Part shown: positions 42,570 through 51,982 of the stretch, one piece after another
Position numbering within the stretch: position 1 is the first letter of the stretch
Layout: every line of letters starts with the position of its first letter
NCBI RefSeq assembly: GCF_000295955.2
Contig: NZ_ALXE01000044.1
Span: forward strand, 54,290 to 118,289
Direction of reading: 5' to 3'
From: Pantoea sp. A4
Lineage (GTDB): Bacteria > Pseudomonadota > Gammaproteobacteria > Enterobacterales > Enterobacteriaceae
DNA: 64,000 nucleotides
Translations under genes and position numbers: made by a program
Notes under the pieces: generated by a model
Seen by the model: the letters and a program-made list of their open reading frames with translations, nothing else
What the model was told of the DNA's origin: nothing
The model's database searches: none

Positions 42570-44249
42570 ATGAAATTCCTCGGCAAATTTTTCCTCACCT
42601 TACTGCTGCTGATTGTTTTCAGCTTTGTGGTGATCTACGTCATGCTCCAGACACAGTGGGGAGCAGGCTGGCTCAGCCGTTGGATCAGCGATAAAACTGC
42701 ATGGCATCTCTCGATCAGTAAAATTGAGCACAACTTCTCTTCGCCCTCACATATCATTCTGGATGATTTTAGCTTTGGTCATGATGGCCAACCGGCAGTG
42801 ATCGTGGTCGCTAAGGTCGATCTTGGCCTTTCACTGGTGCAGTTTAGCGACCCGCTCCATTTCGCCAGTATTGGGCTGAGTGATGGCACGGCTAATTTGG
42901 CTAACCTGACCGATGACACGACGCTACCGATGCAAGCTGACCGGTTACAACTGCATAATATGCGTATCGACAGCCCTGCTCATCGCCAGGCCTTTTCTTC
43001 CGTTGCGGTGAACGGCGGCATTACGCCCTGGCAACCAGGCCAACACGATCTGCTGGGTCACGATACCCAATTCCGCCTCAGTGCCAAACGCCTGGAGCTG
43101 AATAAAGTCGTCGGTGAAAACGTTCTGATTGAAGGAAGTGTAGATAAGGGTAACCTGCAGTTGACCAATGTGGGTGCGGATATCGCGCGGGGCTCAATGA
43201 CCGGCAGCGCCAGCCGTGACGCCGCAGGCAACTGGGATATTAATCAGTTGCGTCTGAACGATATCCGTTACCAGTCCGCAGATAATCTGCACGATTTCCT
43301 GCAACAATTCCTTGGCGGTCCGTCGATTGCAATCAACCGTCTGGATATGACCGATGCACGCCTGCAAGGCCCCGACTGGGCGGTGACCGACCTTGATCTG
43401 ACGCTGAAAAATCTGACGTGGAACAACGGTGACTGGCAAAGTGAAGATGGCTCGTTGGTCCTCAATGCCGGTAACTTTATTAATGGCAGCCTGACGTTAA
43501 ACGATCCCATTATTGCCGCTGACTTTTCCACACAGGGTATTGCCCTGAAGCAGTTCAGCTCACGCTGGGTGAACGGTGTAGTACGTGCTGATGGTAACTG
43601 GACACGGAGTGATAAACGCCTGACGCTGAACAACCTCGCCGTAGCCGGGCTGGAGTATACGCTGCCACAAGACTGGCGGGATAAATGGCAAGCAGCCCTG
43701 CCTGAATGGCTGGAGAGCGTGCTGGTACAACGAGCACAGTTTAATCACAACCTGGTGATAGATATTAATCCTGCCTGGCCATTCCAGATGACTTCACTGG
43801 ATGGCAACGCCAGCAATCTGTTACTGGCTAAGCAGCAACAGTGGGGGATCTGGGAGGGTCAAGCCAGCTTCAACGCCGCCGAAGCCACGTTTAACCGCAC
43901 AGACTTGCGCCATCCTTCATTGACGCTAGCGGCCAATGAGAGTGGGATTCAAATTACTGAGATGAGCGCTTTTAATAACAAAGGACTGCTTGAAGGGACT
44001 GCCAATATTGGCCAGCAACCTGAACGCCCATTATCTCTCAGCCTCAAAGGTCGTGGGGTACCGGTGAATGTGCTGCAAAACTGGGGATGGCCGCAAATTG
44101 CCCTGGAGGGTGACAGCAACCTCCAACTGGAACTGAAGGCATCGCTGGCGGCAGCATCACCTTTAAGGCCCTCGGTTAACGCAACCCTGAATATTCAGAC
44201 CGACAGCCAGTCACAGCAACAGACCCTGCACGCCGGACAACTCCCTTAA
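42570..44249 (+). CDS. yicH: AsmA family protein YicH
   Basis: Inner-membrane-anchored AsmA-like protein with a large periplasmic part, 559 residues from the ATG at 42570. N-terminal TM helix FFLTLLLLIVFSFVVIYVML, then repeating beta-rich segments. Conserved stretches with E. coli YicH include SAPSHI-like SSPSHIILDDFSFG, NVLIEGSVDKG, ARLQGPDWAVTDLDL and GVPVNVLQNWGWP. AsmA-like proteins are thought to affect lipid transport to the outer membrane; the specific role of YicH is not established. Ends in a strong bidirectional terminator facing fabY. Confidence 0.93.
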   Translation: MKFLGKFFLTLLLLIVFSFVVIYVMLQTQWGAGWLSRWISDKTAWHLSISKIEHNFSSPSHIILDDFSFGHDGQPAVIVVAKVDLGLSLVQFSDPLHFASIGLSDGTANLANLTDDTTLPMQADRLQLHNMRIDSPAHRQAFSSVAVNGGITPWQPGQHDLLGHDTQFRLSAKRLELNKVVGENVLIEGSVDKGNLQLTNVGADIARGSMTGSASRDAAGNWDINQLRLNDIRYQSADNLHDFLQQFLGGPSIAINRLDMTDARLQGPDWAVTDLDLTLKNLTWNNGDWQSEDGSLVLNAGNFINGSLTLNDPIIAADFSTQGIALKQFSSRWVNGVVRADGNWTRSDKRLTLNNLAVAGLEYTLPQDWRDKWQAALPEWLESVLVQRAQFNHNLVIDINPAWPFQMTSLDGNASNLLLAKQQQWGIWEGQASFNAAEATFNRTDLRHPSLTLAANESGIQITEMSAFNNKGLLEGTANIGQQPERPLSLSLKGRGVPVNVLQNWGWPQIALEGDSNLQLELKASLAAASPLRPSVNATLNIQTDSQSQQQTLHAGQLP

Positions 44250-44277
44250 AAAAACGGGGCTTGTTAGCCCCGTTTTT
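44248..44277. terminator. Bidirectional terminator between yicH and fabY
   Basis: AAACGGGGC, TTGTTA loop, GCCCCGTTT with runs of T on either reading (A-run 44248-44254, T-run 44273-44277). Shared by the convergent yicH and fabY. Confidence 0.92.
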
Positions 44278-44282
44278 CTTGG

Positions 44283-45230
44283 TTAGTTGATACGCGCTCC
44301 GGAACCGCCCTCTTCCAGCGGCTCATCCGGATCGGCTGGCAGAACAATGTAAACACCTTCAAACACCGCACCACACTCTTCATCGCCAAACAGTTCAACT
44401 TCCATCTGTACCCGTGCTTTGCGACCCCGCGCCAGACGATCGAGATCGCCACTCAGTGAACCTAAATCGGCGATCGCGCCAGGCCGCCCCTGAATCGGTT
44501 TGCTATAGCGAATATGCGCATCGGCCAGAATAATTGTCCCGCCCAGACAGCGCTCGCGCAGTAACAGCCAAATCAAGCCCCATCCCGTGAGGGTTGCCAG
44601 AGAGAATAAGCTCCCCGCAAACAAGGTGTGATGAGGGTTCTGATTTCCCGTTTCAGGCATGGTAGTGATGAATTTTTGCCCGGTGTATTGCAGTATGCGC
44701 ACCCCCATTTTTTCACTGAGAGGGATATGCTCATACCAGGCCTGCTGCAATTGCCCACACCAGTCTGCACGATGCAGAATGTCATCCAGTGTGACGATCG
44801 GTTTTATCATCAAAAAGTGGCGTAACGGTGTCGTTTGCGCCGCCGTGATTTCACCCTGATTCACGTAGCCCAGTTTGGCAAAGAAGCCGACGGCGTCTTC
44901 ACGGGCGCTACAGGTAATACGTTTTGCCCCTTCCTGACGCGCAACCGACTCCAGCGTCATCGCCACCAGTGTCCCCAGTCCTTTCCCCTGAACGGAAGGA
45001 TCAACGGCCATAAAACGGATTGCTGCTTCGTTTTCTGCGTTGATATATAACCGGCCAATGGCGACCAGTGCACCGTGTTCATCCACCACCATTTGGTGAT
45101 GTGCTAAGGCGTCCCAGGCATCTCGCTCAGAGCCTTTGGGTTGGTGTAGTGGCTTACGCAGCATTTCCCAGCGGAACTGGTAGTAGGTTTCCAGCTCTTC
45201 GGCGGTTTGTGGTACACGAAGATGATACAT
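44283..45230 (-). CDS. fabY: FabY (YiiD): GNAT plus thioesterase-fold acetyl-transfer protein
   Basis: Two-domain protein, 315 residues from the ATG at 45230 (GGGAG nine bases ahead). An N-terminal GNAT acetyltransferase domain ([25 protein letters not shown]) is followed by a C-terminal hotdog thioesterase-like domain ([21 protein letters not shown]). Matches E. coli YiiD/FabY, reported to provide an alternative, FabH-independent initiation of fatty-acid synthesis. The frame is open to a TTG at 45305 inside dtd, so a start with a non-ATG codon a few residues upstream is possible, as E. coli YiiD carries about 16 extra residues. Confidence 0.9.
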   Translation of the reverse strand: MYHLRVPQTAEELETYYQFRWEMLRKPLHQPKGSERDAWDALAHHQMVVDEHGALVAIGRLYINAENEAAIRFMAVDPSVQGKGLGTLVAMTLESVARQEGAKRITCSAREDAVGFFAKLGYVNQGEITAAQTTPLRHFLMIKPIVTLDDILHRADWCGQLQQAWYEHIPLSEKMGVRILQYTGQKFITTMPETGNQNPHHTLFAGSLFSLATLTGWGLIWLLLRERCLGGTIILADAHIRYSKPIQGRPGAIADLGSLSGDLDRLARGRKARVQMEVELFGDEECGAVFEGVYIVLPADPDEPLEEGGSGARIN

Positions 45231-45289
45231 AAAGGGGTTCTCCCGTTCGCTGCTAGCCTGACCAATCCCTTGCCGCTCAGCTAACAGAC

Positions 45290-45727
45290 TCAAACCTGCA
45301 ACCAAAAGGTGACTGGACCATCGTTCTCTAGCGATACCTGCATATCTGCAGCAAAACGGCCATTTTCAGTGTTTATTCCCTGACGACGGCAGTTGTCACT
45401 AAAGCATTCGTACAGGCGGTTAGCCTCTGCTGGTGCGGCACCTTTGGAAAAAGAGGGGCGCATTCCGCTCTGGGTATCTGCGGCGAGGGTAAACTGCGAC
45501 ACAACTAAAACGCTGCCGCCAACCTGCTGAACATTGAGGTTCATTTTTCCCTGTTCATCGCTGAAGACGCGATATCCCAGCACTTTCTCACTCAGTCGCT
45601 GGGCTTTTTTATCATCATCGCCCTGCTCAACACCGAGAAGAACCAACAATCCCTGATCAATTTTTCCAACCACCGCGCCGTCTACCTTTACACTGGCGTG
45701 ACGTACACGTTGAATTAACGCAATCAT
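45290..45727 (-). CDS. dtd: D-aminoacyl-tRNA deacylase
   Basis: Hydrolyses D-aminoacyl-tRNAs, preventing misuse of D-amino acids and glycine on tRNA-Ala. 145 residues, the E. coli length. [17 protein letters not shown] carries the active-site SQ-x-T segment, and [11 protein letters not shown] the Gly-cisPro motif. Its ATG overlaps the yihY stop as ATGA. Confidence 0.97.
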   Translation of the reverse strand: MIALIQRVRHASVKVDGAVVGKIDQGLLVLLGVEQGDDDKKAQRLSEKVLGYRVFSDEQGKMNLNVQQVGGSVLVVSQFTLAADTQSGMRPSFSKGAAPAEANRLYECFSDNCRRQGINTENGRFAADMQVSLENDGPVTFWLQV

Positions 45728-46596
45728 AATTCCTCTCGTTCTTTTTCTCTTTCTTGTTGTTTAAACAGGCGATAATCCTCAAGTGTGACCGTAATTTCCG
45801 CACCCAATAACACAATACACCAGGTCCAGTAGACCCACAGGAACAGAATTGGCACCACGGCCAAAACGCCATAAATTAACTGATACGAAGGGAACATCGT
45901 AACATAGAGGGCAAATCCTTTTTTACCCAGCTCAAACAACGCACCCGCAACCAGCGCACCGATCAGAGCATCCCGTGGTTTTACCCGCTTCACCGGGACA
46001 AGGCTGTAGAGCAGCCAAAAAGCCAACCAGGAGAGGAGTAAGGGAAAGATGCGTAAAGCATGATCGATGAGCCCGGTAACGCCTGTGACGTTAACCCAGC
46101 GCAGCGAGAGCAAATAGGAGCTAATTGCCAGGCTTGCACCTGCGAGCAGTGGACCGAGCGTAAGAATCATCCAGTACACGGCAAACGAGTAAACCAGAGG
46201 ACGTTTTTTGTGAGAGCGCCAGATCTCATTAAGTGCGCTGTCCACCGAATGCATCAGCAGCAGCGCAGTGACAATTAAACCAACCGCACCCACCGCCGTC
46301 ATTTTATTAACGTTGGTGACAAACTGCTCCAGATAGCGCTGGATAACACTACCCGCAGCGGGCACAAAATTATTAAAGATGAAGTTTTTTAGCTGCACGC
46401 TGATATCAGAGAACACCGGGAATGCGGCAAACAGGGCAAAAACCACGGCAATCAGCGGGACCAGCGCCAGCAAAGAGACATAGGCCAGATTTCCCGCATG
46501 CGTGGTCATCTTGTCTTCATTAATACGCCGCCACAGCAGCTTCAGCCAGAGTAAAAAGGCATGGCAACCGTGGTGCGCATAGTGCCACTGCTTCAC
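45724..46596 (-). CDS. yihY: YihY/BrkB family inner-membrane protein
   Basis: Six-helix membrane protein, 290 residues, the E. coli YihY length when started at the GTG at 46596. That GTG overlaps the yihX stop as GTGA, so I prefer it to the TTG at 46608. [26 protein letters not shown] is the conserved first pair of helices and [25 protein letters not shown] the last. Once mis-annotated as RNase BN; the function is unknown. Confidence 0.93.
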   Translation of the reverse strand: MKQWHYAHHGCHAFLLWLKLLWRRINEDKMTTHAGNLAYVSLLALVPLIAVVFALFAAFPVFSDISVQLKNFIFNNFVPAAGSVIQRYLEQFVTNVNKMTAVGAVGLIVTALLLMHSVDSALNEIWRSHKKRPLVYSFAVYWMILTLGPLLAGASLAISSYLLSLRWVNVTGVTGLIDHALRIFPLLLSWLAFWLLYSLVPVKRVKPRDALIGALVAGALFELGKKGFALYVTMFPSYQLIYGVLAVVPILFLWVYWTWCIVLLGAEITVTLEDYRLFKQQEREKEREEL

Positions 46597-47183
46597 CGTG
46601 CAAACCAACCCGGCACAGTACGGCTATCCTCGACCCATACGCTGGTGATACCGAGGGCCCTGGCCGCGTTGATGTTATCCTGGTTGTCGTCAAAGAATAC
46701 CGCCTGCTCAGCGCTAAACCCTTCCTGCGCTAACACATGCTGATAGATACGTGCTTCAGGTTTACGCATCCCTAGCTCTTGCGAGAGATAAATATGATCG
46801 GCTGACTGCTGCACTTCCGGGTACTGGCTCGGCCAGAATTGGGTGTGAAGCTTATTGGTGTTGGAGAGAATAACAACCCGCTCTCCCTGCTGGCGCAACT
46901 GCTGCATGATCGCCAGCGTTTCATGCCGTACGCCGACAAAAATAGCCTGCCAGCCCGCTTCGAATTGAGGATAGCTGAGTGCGACATCCAGTTCAGCACA
47001 TAATCTTGCTGCGAACTCCTCGTCACTGATCTCTCCGCGTTCGTGATATTCGAACGCCTCTCCAAGATGAAAGCGACTTTGCAGGTTCGCCAAAGGGACT
47101 CGACCCAGATTGCTCCAGACGCCGAGCACGCGGTTGAAGTCGATATCTACAATCACATTGCCCAAATCAAAAATGTAAAGCAT
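46593..47183 (-). CDS. yihX: HAD-like sugar phosphatase YihX
   Basis: HAD superfamily phosphatase of 196 residues; E. coli YihX removes phosphate from alpha-D-glucose 1-phosphate. Motif [12 protein letters not shown] with the nucleophile Asp6, motif II VILSNTN, motif III Lys in [10 protein letters not shown] and motif [14 protein letters not shown]. First gene of the coupled yihX-yihY-dtd-fabY run. Confidence 0.94.
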   Translation of the reverse strand: MLYIFDLGNVIVDIDFNRVLGVWSNLGRVPLANLQSRFHLGEAFEYHERGEISDEEFAARLCAELDVALSYPQFEAGWQAIFVGVRHETLAIMQQLRQQGERVVILSNTNKLHTQFWPSQYPEVQQSADHIYLSQELGMRKPEARIYQHVLAQEGFSAEQAVFFDDNQDNINAARALGITSVWVEDSRTVPGWFAR

Positions 47184-47514
47184 ATAGCCTCCTGCATTTT
47201 CCCTGGAGTATTCACTCTAGCGGGAAAAACAGATGCTGAACAGGCACGATGTTCAGGAAAACAGCGGTTGCGCGATACGTCGTAAAAGGCGTGTGTATCT
47301 GAGCATGGGTTTCATGCGATCGCTAACGCGGATAACTGAATTTTACCCCAATCACTTTCTGCTCTCGCCGCGTCGGAGTTTCAGCAATACCCTGTTTATC
47401 TGGCACTATTTTGTCTGTTTTCCCTTGCATGAATATTATCGAGACCAGTCTGTCTGGGCGGTAATAGTACGACTCCTTAGACTGAACTTTTAAAGTTCAA
47501 TGAAAGAGGAAAGA
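47184..47514. promoter_or_regulatory. Divergent region between yihX and ail-like gene
   Basis: 331 bases. A 17-bp near-perfect palindrome, TGAACTTTTAAAGTTCA (47483-47499), sits just before the GAGGAA ribosome-binding site (47506-47511) of the outer-membrane protein gene. An open frame at 47233-47493 shows no protein-like features. Promoters for yihX and ail must be here; I cannot place them firmly. Confidence 0.55.
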
Positions 47515-48027
47515 ATGAAATATCCACTGATGGCTCTGTTACTCACACTGTCGGGATCGGCACTTGCTGAAAGCATCACGCTCTCAGCAGGCTGGGCAAC
47601 AAGCCGATTCGAAGGCAGCAATCTGAATGGTATGAATGTCAAAGCGGGCTATCAGCCAGACAATAGCCCGCTGGGTTTAATGACCTCTTACAGCTATGCC
47701 GCACAAAGCACGGCTGAAGACCTACGGGGTAATTGGGTAATCAGTAAGGTGACCTACCATTCATTACAGGGTGGTCTGAGTTATGAGAGCACGCCGTGGT
47801 TACGTCCGTATGCCATGTTAGGTGCTGCCAGATTAGGCGAAAAATATACCGCGACGAATGGCACACACAAAGAGAAGGGCCAACACGATAAAACCGGCAT
47901 GGTTTACAGCGTCGGATTTCAGGTCTATCCGGTAGAGAATGTGTTTCTTGATGCCAGCTATGAAGGAACAAAGCTGTATGAACGACGCATCAGTACTTAT
48001 ACATTAGGCGCTGGCTGGAAGTTCTGA
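47515..48027 (+). CDS. Ail/Lom (OmpX-like) outer-membrane beta-barrel protein
   Basis: Small eight-stranded barrel, 170 residues from the ATG at 47515. Signal peptide MKYPLMALLLTLSGSALAES, then alternating strands with the family landmarks NGMNVKAGYQ, GGLSYESTPWLRPYAMLGAARLG and the C-terminal FLDASYEG..TYTLGAGWKF ending in Phe, the usual outer-membrane sorting residue. Ail/OmpX proteins can aid adhesion and serum resistance; no such role is shown here. Single-gene unit between yihX and typA. Confidence 0.85.
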   Translation: MKYPLMALLLTLSGSALAESITLSAGWATSRFEGSNLNGMNVKAGYQPDNSPLGLMTSYSYAAQSTAEDLRGNWVISKVTYHSLQGGLSYESTPWLRPYAMLGAARLGEKYTATNGTHKEKGQHDKTGMVYSVGFQVYPVENVFLDASYEGTKLYERRISTYTLGAGWKF

Positions 48028-48030
48028 CAT

Positions 48031-48065
48031 AAAAAAACCCCGCACCTGAGTACGGGGTTTTTATT
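48031..48065. terminator. Bidirectional terminator between ail-like gene and typA
   Basis: AAACCCCG (48035-48042), 10-base loop, CGGGGTTT (48053-48060), with A7 on the left and T-rich on the right, serving both convergent genes. Confidence 0.92.
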
Positions 48066-48108
48066 ACTGATCTTTGATGCGCCAGACTGGCGCAATCAAA
48101 CAGCTCGA

Positions 48109-49929
48109 TTACTCTTTGCTGCCGCGTGAAGCGCGCTTACGATCGTTCTCAGTCAGGTGACGTTTACGAATACGTACTGACAGTGGAGTCACTTCTACCA
48201 GTTCGTCATCATCGATGAACTCGATAGCCTGTTCCAGCGTCATTTTCTGAGGCGGAACCAGAGTGGTTGCTTCATCGGTACCTGACGCACGCATGTTAGT
48301 CAGTTTTTTACCGGTCAGGCAGTTTACAGTCAGGTCGTTTGAACGGCTGTGAATACCGATAATCTGGCCTTCATAAACCTCAGCACCGTGACCCAGGAAC
48401 AGCTTACCGCGATCCTGCAGGCTGAACAGTGCGAATGCTACTGCTTTACCCTGGCCGTTAGAGATCAGTACACCGTTCTGACGCTGGCCCACTTCGCCTG
48501 GACGAACATCGTCGTAGTGGCTGAAGGTGGAGTACAGCAGACCAGTACCTGAAGTCATGGTCATGAATTCGTTACGGAAGCCAATCAAACCACGGCTTGG
48601 GATGCTGTAGTCAAGACGCACACGGCCTTTGCCATCTGGGTCCATGTTCTTCAGATCACCCTTACGCTCACCCATCGCCTGCATCACAGAACCCTGGTGG
48701 GTTTCTTCGATGTCGAGGGTTACGTTCTCGAATGGCTCCTGCTTGCGACCTTCATGCTCACGGAAGATAACTTTCGGACGGGATACCGCCAGTTCGAAAC
48801 CTTCACGACGCATGTTTTCGATCAGAACAGACAGGTGTAGCTCACCACGACCAGAAACGCGGAATGCATCCGAGTCTTCGGTTTCGTCAACGCGCAGAGC
48901 AACGTTGTGAACCAGTTCTTTGTTCAGGCGCTCAAGGATCTGGCGCGAGGTCACGAACTTACCTTCTTTACCGCAGAAAGGTGAGGTGTTGACGTTAAAG
49001 AACATGGTTACGGTTGGCTCATCGACGCTCAGGGCTGGCAGCGCTTCCACATTCTGCGTATCGCAGATGGTGTCAGAGATGTTCAGCTCGCCCAGGCCAG
49101 TTACCGCGATGATATCGCCAGCTTCTGCTTCGGTGCTTTCAATACGTTCCAGACCGAGGTGGCCCAGTACTTTACCGACTTTACCGTTACGGGTTTTGCC
49201 TGCGCTATCAATGATAGTGACCTGCTGGTTCGGCTTGATTTTACCGCGCTTGATGCGGCCAATGCCGATAACACCCAAGTAGTTGTTGTAGTCCAGCTGC
49301 GAGATTTGCATCTGCAATGGCGCTTCAACTTCAACCTGTGGTGGAGAAACACGATCAACAATCGCCTGATACAGCGGGGTCATGTCGTCTGCCATGTCGG
49401 TGTGATCCAGACCGGCGATACCATTCAGCGCTGAAGCATAAATGATAGGGAAATCTAACTGCTCGTCAGTCGCATCGAGGTTAACGAACAGGTCAAACAC
49501 CTGATCAACAACCCAGTCAGGACGTGCGCCTGGACGGTCAATCTTGTTGATAACAACAATTGGCTTCAGACCATGAGCAAAGGCTTTTTTGGTCACGAAG
49601 CGGGTTTGCGGCATCGGGCCATCCATCGCATCAACGACCAGCAGCACCGAGTCCACCATAGACATTACACGCTCTACCTCACCACCGAAGTCGGCGTGTC
49701 CTGGGGTGTCAACGATGTTGATACGGTAGTCGTTCCATTTGATGGCGGTGTTTTTAGCGAGGATGGTGATCCCACGCTCTTTCTCCAAATCGTTGGAGTC
49801 CATTACGCGCTCAGTCGCTTCGGTACGGGCATCAAAAGTACCGGACTGTTGTAGCAGTTTATCAACCAGGGTGGTCTTACCATGGTCAACGTGCGCGATG
49901 ATGGCGATGTTACGCAAATTTTCGATCAC
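48109..49929 (-). CDS. typA: Ribosome-associated GTPase TypA/BipA
   Basis: Translational GTPase resembling EF-G, involved in 50S assembly and in low-temperature and stress growth. 606 residues. G1 [13 protein letters not shown]2 region ERGITI, G3 [13 protein letters not shown]4 NKIDRPGA, then beta-barrel, domain III/V and the BipA-specific C-terminal domain ([15 protein letters not shown]). Divergent from glnA, as in E. coli. Confidence 0.97.
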   Translation of the reverse strand: MIENLRNIAIIAHVDHGKTTLVDKLLQQSGTFDARTEATERVMDSNDLEKERGITILAKNTAIKWNDYRINIVDTPGHADFGGEVERVMSMVDSVLLVVDAMDGPMPQTRFVTKKAFAHGLKPIVVINKIDRPGARPDWVVDQVFDLFVNLDATDEQLDFPIIYASALNGIAGLDHTDMADDMTPLYQAIVDRVSPPQVEVEAPLQMQISQLDYNNYLGVIGIGRIKRGKIKPNQQVTIIDSAGKTRNGKVGKVLGHLGLERIESTEAEAGDIIAVTGLGELNISDTICDTQNVEALPALSVDEPTVTMFFNVNTSPFCGKEGKFVTSRQILERLNKELVHNVALRVDETEDSDAFRVSGRGELHLSVLIENMRREGFELAVSRPKVIFREHEGRKQEPFENVTLDIEETHQGSVMQAMGERKGDLKNMDPDGKGRVRLDYSIPSRGLIGFRNEFMTMTSGTGLLYSTFSHYDDVRPGEVGQRQNGVLISNGQGKAVAFALFSLQDRGKLFLGHGAEVYEGQIIGIHSRSNDLTVNCLTGKKLTNMRASGTDEATTLVPPQKMTLEQAIEFIDDDELVEVTPLSVRIRKRHLTENDRKRASRGSKE

Positions 49930-50078
49930 AGCTTTGCCTCAGGCATTTAGAAATAGCGCGCTATTGTACACGGATTAAGCGGAAGACTGAATACGATCAC
50001 ACTTTACGCGGTAAAGTTTAATTCAACGGTCATTTCCCGCATCAATGATGGTGCAGGATTCGCACTGAACTCGGTTTT

Positions 50079-50127
50079 TGCACCAAAACAGTGCCTACAC
50101 ACAAATAAAAAGCACACTTTTGGTGCA
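50079..50127 (+). promoter_or_regulatory. Tandem NtrC enhancer sites of glnA
   Basis: TGCACCAAAACAGTGCC (50079-50095) and AGCACACTTTTGGTGCA (50111-50127) both fit the TGCAC-N7-GTGCA NtrC site. Their centres are 32 bases apart, three helical turns, as in E. coli glnA. They lie about 100-125 bases upstream of the sigma-54 promoter and allow cooperative NtrC-P binding. Confidence 0.88.
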
Positions 50128-50202
50128 TCTCTTCCATACTGGTGCAGTCTCCGTTTCATGAGAGGGCGCAGTATAGCGCGATTTTGCCCTCGACTGAAAA
50201 GT

Positions 50203-50218
50203 TGGCACAGAATTCGCT
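50203..50218 (+). promoter_or_regulatory. glnAp2 sigma-54 promoter
   Basis: TTGGCACAGAATTCGCT: -24 GG (50204-50205) and -12 GC (50216-50217), correct 10-base separation, and nearly identical to E. coli glnAp2. Expected start near 50229, about 140 bases before glnA. Confidence 0.92.
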
Positions 50219-50368
50219 TTATATCTTTCAAGCGAAAACGACAGTTTTACGACGGTTGCAGAGCTTGCCGAGATCTTAGTCAGGATGTCTTCCACCCGAG
50301 ACACAGTCCAGGCAACGAAAAAGTTCTCTACACCACGACGATAAAGACCATTTCCAGGAGAGTTGAGT

Positions 50369-51778
50369 ATGTCCGCTGAACACGTTCTCTCGATGATGAA
50401 CGAACATGAAGTTAAGTTTGTTGACCTGCGTTTTACCGATACCAAAGGTAAAGAACAGCACGTTACTATCCCTGCGCACCAGGTTAACGCTGACTTCTTC
50501 GAAGAAGGCAAAATGTTCGATGGCTCTTCCATCGGCGGTTGGAAAGGCATTAACGAATCAGACATGGTTCTGATGCCAGACTCAACTTCTGCGGTAATGG
50601 ATCCGTTCTTCGCGGACTCTACCCTGATCATCCGTTGTGACATTCTGGAGCCAGGTACCCTGCAGGGTTACGACCGCGACCCACGTTCCATTGCTAAGCG
50701 CGCAGAAGAGTTCCTGCGTTCTTCTGGCATCGCGGATACCGTACTGTTCGGACCAGAGCCAGAGTTCTTCCTGTTCGATGACATCCGTTTCGGTTCTTCT
50801 ACCTCTGGTTCACACGTTGCTATCGATGATATCGAAGCGTGCTGGAACACCGGCAGAGAATACGAAGGCGGTAACAAAGGTCACCGTCCAGCGCTGAAAG
50901 GCGGCTACTTCCCGGTTCCACCAGTCGACTCATCTCAGGACATCCGTTCTGCTATGTGTCTGACCATGGAGCAGATGGGTCTGGTTGTTGAAGCCCATCA
51001 CCACGAAGTAGCAACTGCTGGTCAGAACGAAGTGGCTACCCGCTTCAACACCATGACCAAAAAAGCTGACGAAATTCAGATCTACAAATACGTAGTGCAC
51101 AACGTTGCTCACGCGTACAACAAAACTGCTACCTTCATGCCTAAGCCAATGTTCGGCGATAACGGTTCTGGTATGCACTGCCACATGTCCCTGTCAAAAG
51201 GCGGCGTGAACCTGTTCTCTGGCGACAAGTACGGCGGCCTGTCTGAAACTGCGCTGTTCTACATCGGTGGTGTTATCAAGCACGCTAAAGCGATCAACGC
51301 CCTGGCGAACCCAACCACCAACTCTTACAAGCGTCTGGTCCCAGGCTACGAAGCACCGGTAATGCTGGCTTACTCAGCACGTAACCGTTCAGCTTCTATC
51401 CGTATCCCAGTGGTTGCTAGCCCGAAAGCTCGTCGTATCGAAGCTCGCTTCCCAGATCCAGCGGCTAACCCATACCTGGCATTCACCGCGCTGCTGATGG
51501 CTGGTCTTGATGGCATCATCAACAAGATCCACCCTGGCGATGCGATGGACAAAAACCTGTATGACCTGCCACCGGAAGAAGAAGCTGAGATTCCAAAAGT
51601 TGCAGGTTCTCTGGAAGAAGCACTGAACGCACTGAACGAAGACCGCGAGTTCCTGACCCGTGGCGGCGTGTTCACTGATGACGCTATCGACGCGTACATC
51701 GAACTGCTTAAGCCAGACGTAGACCGCGTGCGCATGACTCCGCACCCAGTAGAGTTCGAGATGTACTACAGCGTTTAA
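50369..51778 (+). CDS. glnA: Glutamine synthetase, type I
   Basis: ATP-dependent assimilation of ammonium into glutamine; dodecameric, controlled by adenylylation. 469 residues, E. coli length, from the ATG at 50369 (AGGAGA seven bases ahead). [24 protein letters not shown], the ATP-site [12 protein letters not shown] and RIPV segments, and the adenylylation region NLYDLPPEE near Tyr398 are intact. First gene of glnA-glnL-glnG. Confidence 0.98.
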   Translation: MSAEHVLSMMNEHEVKFVDLRFTDTKGKEQHVTIPAHQVNADFFEEGKMFDGSSIGGWKGINESDMVLMPDSTSAVMDPFFADSTLIIRCDILEPGTLQGYDRDPRSIAKRAEEFLRSSGIADTVLFGPEPEFFLFDDIRFGSSTSGSHVAIDDIEACWNTGREYEGGNKGHRPALKGGYFPVPPVDSSQDIRSAMCLTMEQMGLVVEAHHHEVATAGQNEVATRFNTMTKKADEIQIYKYVVHNVAHAYNKTATFMPKPMFGDNGSGMHCHMSLSKGGVNLFSGDKYGGLSETALFYIGGVIKHAKAINALANPTTNSYKRLVPGYEAPVMLAYSARNRSASIRIPVVASPKARRIEARFPDPAANPYLAFTALLMAGLDGIINKIHPGDAMDKNLYDLPPEEEAEIPKVAGSLEEALNALNEDREFLTRGGVFTDDAIDAYIELLKPDVDRVRMTPHPVEFEMYYSV

Positions 51779-51805
51779 TTCGCCGTGGATATTTAAAATC
51801 CCAGA

Positions 51806-51843
51806 GGTTTCGTGACGCAGTCGTGTCGTAGCGACACGAAACC
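51806..51843 (+). promoter_or_regulatory. Alternative hairpins in the glnA-glnL spacer
   Basis: Outer arms GGTTTCGTG (51806-51814) and CACGAAACC (51835-51843) pair perfectly over 9 bp. Inside, TCGTGTCG (51821-51828) and CGACACGA (51832-51839) pair over 8 bp. The two stems share bases 51835-51839, so they exclude each other. Located 28 bases after glnA stops and before the terminator. Confidence 0.65.
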
Positions 51844-51880
51844 CTGAGGAAATTTTTTTGTTGCCGTGGAAACTTTTCAG

Positions 51881-51903
51881 CCCATCTTCGGATGGGTTTT
51901 TTT
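51881..51903 (+). terminator. glnA terminator
   Basis: CCCATC, TTCG tetraloop, GATGGG followed by seven T (51897-51903). Ends most glnA transcripts; glnL also has its own promoter region. Confidence 0.9.
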
Positions 51904-51948
51904 CTCCACGAATTCATCGTTCAGACGCCAAAACCCCGGCTCAAAGAC

Positions 51949-51970
51949 TATAATGCACTAAATTGGTGCA
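51949..51970 (+). promoter_or_regulatory. glnL promoter -10 with overlapping NtrC site
   Basis: TATAAT at 51949-51954 abuts TGCACTAAATTGGTGCA (51954-51970), a near-perfect NtrC site that spans the expected start of transcription. This matches E. coli, where NtrC represses glnLp. glnL begins 13 bases after the site. Confidence 0.85.
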
Positions 51971-51982
51971 GAGGAACGTTGT

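Noticed and set aside
44283..45305. fabY starting at the TTG at 45305
   Set aside because: It lies inside dtd with no ribosome-binding site; the ATG at 45230 has GGGAG ahead, although a slightly longer non-ATG start cannot be excluded.
47233..47493. 86-codon open frame between yihX and the ail-like gene
   Set aside because: No ribosome-binding site, no recognisable domain, odd composition, and it covers the promoter and palindrome of the downstream gene.
50095..50643. 182-codon reverse frame across the glnA promoter and 5' end
   Set aside because: Shadow of the highly biased glnA codons and the NtrC/sigma-54 control region.
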